Of a stretch of DNA of 64,000 nucleotides, positions 61,106 to 64,000 are shown piece by piece. The translations under genes were made by a program, and so were the position numbers. This stretch comes from Desulfonatronum lacustre DSM 10312 (GTDB taxonomy: Bacteria > Desulfobacterota > Desulfovibrionia > Desulfovibrionales > Desulfonatronaceae), in contig NZ_KI912608.1 in assembly GCF_000519265.1 (NCBI RefSeq), positions 261,665 to 325,664 of the forward strand. Direction: 5' to 3'. Numbering within the stretch: the stretch's first letter is position 1; every line of letters starts with the position of its first letter. Under the pieces are notes generated by a model, which made no database searches, was not told the origin of the DNA, and saw nothing but the letters and a program-made list of their open reading frames with translations.

Positions 61106-61145
61106 GGGCGATGAAGAGCCGTGGCTTCGGAAGCAGTGGTCCTGA

Positions 61146-61814
61146 ATGACCCAACGTGAATCAGCACTCGTCAGCCTGAGCGGCGTGGGCCATTTTTTCG
61201 GCCAACGTCTGATTTTTCGTCAGGTTACCCTGGACGTTGCTCCGGGGGAGGTGTTGCTGGTCCTGGGGCCCAACGGGGCCGGGAAGTCCACGCTGCTGCA
61301 GATCGTGGCCGGGCTGCTGACCCCGGGAAGCGGGGAGGTGGCCTGGAATCTGGAACACGGAGAGATCGGCTATCTCGGCCACGGGACCTGCGTGTACCCG
61401 TTTCTGAGCGCCTCGGAGAACCTGTTGTTTTGGGCCCGGATGCACGGCATGACGCCATCGATCCCGGAAATCTCCGCGGTCCTGGACCGGGTGGAACTGA
61501 AAGCCGCGGCCCTGGAACGGGCCGGCACCTTTTCCCGGGGCATGGCCCAGCGGCTCAGCCTAGCCCGCGTGCTCCTGCTCAACTCCCGGATGCTGCTTCT
61601 GGATGAACCGGCCACGGGCCTGGACACGGCTTCCCGGGCCATTCTGGACCGGGAGATCGATCAGGCCAAAGCCCGCGGGGCCGCGGTGATCTGGGTCAGC
61701 CACGACGCCCGCCGGGATGCCCGCCTGGCGGACCGGGTGCTGGTGCTGCAAGGCAAGCAACAGGCCTTTCTGGGGGCTGCCGCCGACTATCTGGAATGGT
61801 GCGGCGATGCTTAG
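61146..61814 (+). CDS. ccmA: heme exporter ABC ATP-binding subunit CcmA
   Basis: A 222-aa ATPase with Walker A LGPNGAGKSTLL, signature SRGMAQRLSLARVL and Walker B MLLLDEPATGL. With CcmB and CcmC it drives holo-CcmE release or heme loading. The stop overlaps the ccmB start (ATGCTTAG). Confidence 0.94.
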   Translation: MTQRESALVSLSGVGHFFGQRLIFRQVTLDVAPGEVLLVLGPNGAGKSTLLQIVAGLLTPGSGEVAWNLEHGEIGYLGHGTCVYPFLSASENLLFWARMHGMTPSIPEISAVLDRVELKAAALERAGTFSRGMAQRLSLARVLLLNSRMLLLDEPATGLDTASRAILDREIDQAKARGAAVIWVSHDARRDARLADRVLVLQGKQQAFLGAAADYLEWCGDA

Positions 61815-62487
61815 ATTGCCCAGGTTCCTGGTTCTGGCGCGTAAGGATCTGCGCCTGATGCTCGGACTGGGTCTGGGGCTGGCCCAGACGGTCCTGCTGG
61901 GGCTGCTGATCATCTTTGTCTTCAGCCTTTCCCTGCCCGTGGGCGAGACCATGACCGGACAGGCCGCGGCGGCCATCTTCTGGCTGGCCTCGGTCTTCGG
62001 CCTGGTTTTGCTGTTCAACGCCCTGTATCACCTGGAGGAGGCCAACGGCGTCCGTCTGGGGCTGCTCCTGGCGCCCATCAGTCCGGGGACCGTTTTCCTG
62101 GGCAAGGCCCTGGCCGGGGCCGCGCTGCTGTTTCTGGCCCAGATTTTTTTCCTGCTCGGGCTGGTGGTTTTTCTCGGCCAATCCCTGTATGGACAGTGGG
62201 CGTCGGCCCTGGGCTTGGTCCTGGCCGTGGACCTGGGCCTGGTCGTCCTGGGCTCCCTGCTGGGCGCGCTCAGTCAGGGTCAGGCGGCCAGGGAATCCCT
62301 GCTCAGCGTGATCCTCTTTCCGTTGCTGGTGCCCCTGCTGCTGGGCGGCGTCAAACTGGGCGGAGGGCTGCTGTCCGGGGTCGGATTCCAGGACGAATCC
62401 CAATGGTTGACGCTGATCCTGGCCTTCGACGCCCTGTTCGCCGCGGTGGCGTTGATTCTGTTTCCCCTGGTCTTCCGGGAGGGATGA
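61807..62487 (+). CDS. ccmB: heme exporter membrane subunit CcmB
   Basis: A 226-aa protein of six membrane helices, MLRLPRFLVLARKDLRLMLGLG start, with the family's LFNALYHLEEANGVRLGLLLAPISPG loop and ARESLLSVILFPLLVPLLLGGVK. The start overlaps ccmA by eight bases. A family 2 element begins at the base after the stop codon (62488). Confidence 0.93.
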   Translation: MLRLPRFLVLARKDLRLMLGLGLGLAQTVLLGLLIIFVFSLSLPVGETMTGQAAAAIFWLASVFGLVLLFNALYHLEEANGVRLGLLLAPISPGTVFLGKALAGAALLFLAQIFFLLGLVVFLGQSLYGQWASALGLVLAVDLGLVVLGSLLGALSQGQAARESLLSVILFPLLVPLLLGGVKLGGGLLSGVGFQDESQWLTLILAFDALFAAVALILFPLVFREG

Positions 62488-62636
62488 CAGTCCGTTGAAA
62501 AACTCCCAATTGCTGCGTCGCTGCAAAAAGTTCAAACTCTCACGTATGAATAAATACGCTTCAAACTTGCACTTTTTTTGCTCCTTGCACTTGGGGTTTT
62601 TGAACGGACTGTGGATAAGGACTTTTTCAACACTCA
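62488..62636. mobile_element. family 2 palindromic element, copy 3, at the ccmB stop
   Basis: A 149-bp copy from CAGTCCGTTGAAAAACTCC to GGACTTTTTCAACACTCA, flanked by the perfect 5-bp duplication GATGA (62483-62487 and 62637-62641). The left duplication includes the ccmB TGA stop, so the insertion hit the ccmB stop and the duplication preserved it. Confidence 0.93.
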
Positions 62637-62648
62637 GATGAGCCGCTC

Positions 62649-63323
62649 ATGAAGAATTCCGCCTTGCTTTCGACCCTGGCCGTGGCGGCCGCGCTGGCCC
62701 TGGTGGCCGCGCATCTGGCCATCTGGCTGCATGCCCCGGTGGAGGCGACCATGGGGCTGGTGCAGAAGATTTTCTATCTCCATTTGCCCCTGGCCTGGTG
62801 GGCCCTGCTCAGCTTTTTCCTGGTCTTCGTGGGCAGCGTGGGCGTGCTGGTGCGCAAAACTCCGGTCTGGGACGCCCTGGCCGGTTCGGCCGCGGAACTG
62901 GGCGTCCTGTTCAGCGGTCTGGCCCTGATCACCGGCTCCCTGTGGGCCAGGCCCATCTGGAACGTCTGGTGGACCTGGGACCCCCGACTGACCACGGCCC
63001 TGATCATGTGGTTCGTGTACATGGGTTATTTGGTGCTGCGCACCTCCCCGATCCCCGAGGTCAAACGTCGGACCCTCTGCGCGGTGCTGGGCATCGTGGC
63101 CTTCGTGGACATCCCGCTGGTCTTTTTCTCCACCAGGTTGTGGCGCAGCATTCATCCGTCCGTAATGTCCTCTTCCGGGGGGGGCATGGAACCCGAAATG
63201 TGGCAGGCCATGGGAGTTTCCCTGGCGGCTGTGGGCCTGCTTTGGCTTGTCTTGGTCGTTCTGCGCGTCAGGCAGATCCTGGCTCAGGATCGGTTGGACG
63301 GGCTTTGGGCCGCCCGGCTTTAA
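62649..63323 (+). CDS. ccmC: cytochrome c biogenesis heme-handling protein CcmC
   Basis: A 224-aa protein of six helices. WWD-type motif NVWWTWDPRLTTALIMWFVYMG (about residues 105-125) with conserved His in KIFYLHLPLAWWALL. CcmC passes heme to CcmE. No CcmD gene is visible between ccmC and the next gene, and no CcmH or CcmI, which fits the reduced (system I*) set known in Desulfovibrio. Confidence 0.94.
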   Translation: MKNSALLSTLAVAAALALVAAHLAIWLHAPVEATMGLVQKIFYLHLPLAWWALLSFFLVFVGSVGVLVRKTPVWDALAGSAAELGVLFSGLALITGSLWARPIWNVWWTWDPRLTTALIMWFVYMGYLVLRTSPIPEVKRRTLCAVLGIVAFVDIPLVFFSTRLWRSIHPSVMSSSGGGMEPEMWQAMGVSLAAVGLLWLVLVVLRVRQILAQDRLDGLWAARL

Positions 63324-63330
63324 GTCTTTA

Positions 63331-63479
63331 CAGTCCGTTGAAAAACTTCCAATTGCTGCGTCGCTGCAAAAAGTTCAAACTCTCACGTATCAAGAATACG
63401 CTTCGACCTTGACCTTTTTTTGCTTCTTGCACTTGGGGTTTTTGAACGGACTGCCGACAAAGGACTTCTTCAACACCCA
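63331..63479. mobile_element. family 2 palindromic element, copy 4, after ccmC
   Basis: A 149-bp copy starting CAGTCCGTTGAAAAACTTCC, eight bases after the ccmC stop, ending ...GGACTTCTTCAACACCCA. The flanks CTTTA/GTTCA are not an exact 5-bp duplication, so this copy may be older. Two copies bracket ccmC. Confidence 0.88.
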
Positions 63480-63552
63480 GTTCAGCTCAGGTTAGCTCCG
63501 CCTGACGTTCGGAAAGCCAGCCCCTTCTTTTTTCCCACGATTCACACCGACC

Positions 63553-64000
63553 ATGTTTCACCAGTTCAAAAATCCCAAACTCTACGTCATGTTCCTGACC
63601 GACGGCCTGTTGTTCGCCCTGGCCATGGTCCTGGGCTATCTGATTCGTTTCGATTTTCATGTTGACGACATCTACCAGGCGCAGATGATTCACCTGGTGA
63701 TGATCGCCCTTCCGCTGAAGCTGGCGGTGTTCACAATCTTCGGGTTGTACCGGGGCATGTGGCGGTACACGGGATTGGGCGATTTGTGGCACGTGGTCCA
63801 GGCGGCATTGATCAGCAGTTTGCTCCTGGTGGCCCTGATGTTCACCTGGAACCGCCTGGAAGGGTACCCGCGCACGGTGTTCGTGCTGGACGCGGCTTTC
63901 ACCATGCTTTTTGCCGGAGGGCTGCGGATGGTGATCCGGTCCGGTTACACCATGCAGGGCAGCATTCGCAATTTTCCCTGGTGTGTCCCTCTGCGGCGTA
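63553..64000 (+). CDS. FlaA1/CapD-type nucleotide-sugar epimerase/dehydratase, N-terminal part
   Basis: The gene is cut by the right edge after 149 codons. The visible part is the four-helix membrane domain of the CapD/WbpM family: MFHQFKNPKLYVMFLTDGLL, FGLYRGMWRYTGLGDLWH, GYPRTVFVLDAAFTMLFAGG. The NAD-binding domain lies beyond the window. It should supply UDP-sugars for envelope glycans. Confidence 0.9.
   Translation, partial: MFHQFKNPKLYVMFLTDGLLFALAMVLGYLIRFDFHVDDIYQAQMIHLVMIALPLKLAVFTIFGLYRGMWRYTGLGDLWHVVQAALISSLLLVALMFTWNRLEGYPRTVFVLDAAFTMLFAGGLRMVIRSGYTMQGSIRNFPWCVPLRR

Overview
The window looks like a chromosomal segment of a high-GC sulfate-reducing deltaproteobacterium, most likely Desulfovibrionales (Desulfovibrio/Desulfonatronum-like). 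This is inferred from several features together: a CXXXY-type CcmE in a ccm operon, the selenium-metabolism protein YedF plus a candidate UGA-containing small selenoprotein, a membrane polyferredoxin paired with a Tat-exported DUF362 protein, and a GEMM (c-di-GMP-I) riboswitch in front of a type IV pilin. No rRNA, tRNA or CRISPR array was seen.

Layout. 0-9 kb: a DUF1499 protein (cut by the edge), an AT-rich SieB-like membrane protein, yedF, a DUF374 acyltransferase, uppP, cbiL and a complete Fe(III) ABC importer (fbpA-fbpB-fbpC order, minus strand). 9-15.6 kb: a small exported protein, a VWA-OmpA envelope protein, a GAF-histidine kinase, and the polyferredoxin/DUF362 pair. 15.7-20.2 kb: NAD synthesis (nadC, nadA, nadB, UPF0280). 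20.4-30.8 kb, minus strand: a glycosyltransferase, an acyl-CoA ligase with an XRE-cupin regulator, Nudix-glgA-SAP-pdxA, a CntK-like racemase and pcnB. 30.8-36.8 kb: the candidate selenoprotein, an RND efflux pair, yjbQ and a NYN-cold-shock fusion. 37-51 kb: GEMM riboswitch, pilA, an STT3/PglB oligosaccharyltransferase and, convergent to it, a glycan-assembly cluster (WecA-like initiator, four glycosyltransferases, two methyltransferases, an amidotransferase-like protein, a Wzx flippase). 51-56 kb: a toxin-antitoxin graveyard with an IS630 element. 56-64 kb: an HDOD-GAF-GGDEF-PilZ protein, ccmEFABC, and the start of a nucleotide-sugar epimerase.

The most coherent system is the 37-51 kb block. 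A c-di-GMP riboswitch controls a pilin carrying three N-X-T sequons; beside it lie an oligosaccharyltransferase and the genes to build and flip a lipid-linked glycan. This reads as a c-di-GMP-controlled, N-glycosylated pilus. A degenerate-GGDEF/PilZ protein at 56 kb may belong to the same signalling network.

Superimposed on the genes are short non-autonomous palindromic elements. Family 1 (four copies, 161-176 bp) has ends GTAACTACTCAGCACA/TGTGCTGAGTAGATAC, hexanucleotide-repeat hairpin arms, and perfect 8-bp target duplications at two copies. Family 2 (four copies, about 135-150 bp) makes 5-bp duplications; one copy demonstrably interrupts a vapC gene, another sits exactly at the ccmB stop codon, and another supplies the end of pdxA. 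Two further hexamer palindromes lack the family 1 ends. Two genes (pdxA, fbpC) carry in-frame 12-bp tandem repeats.
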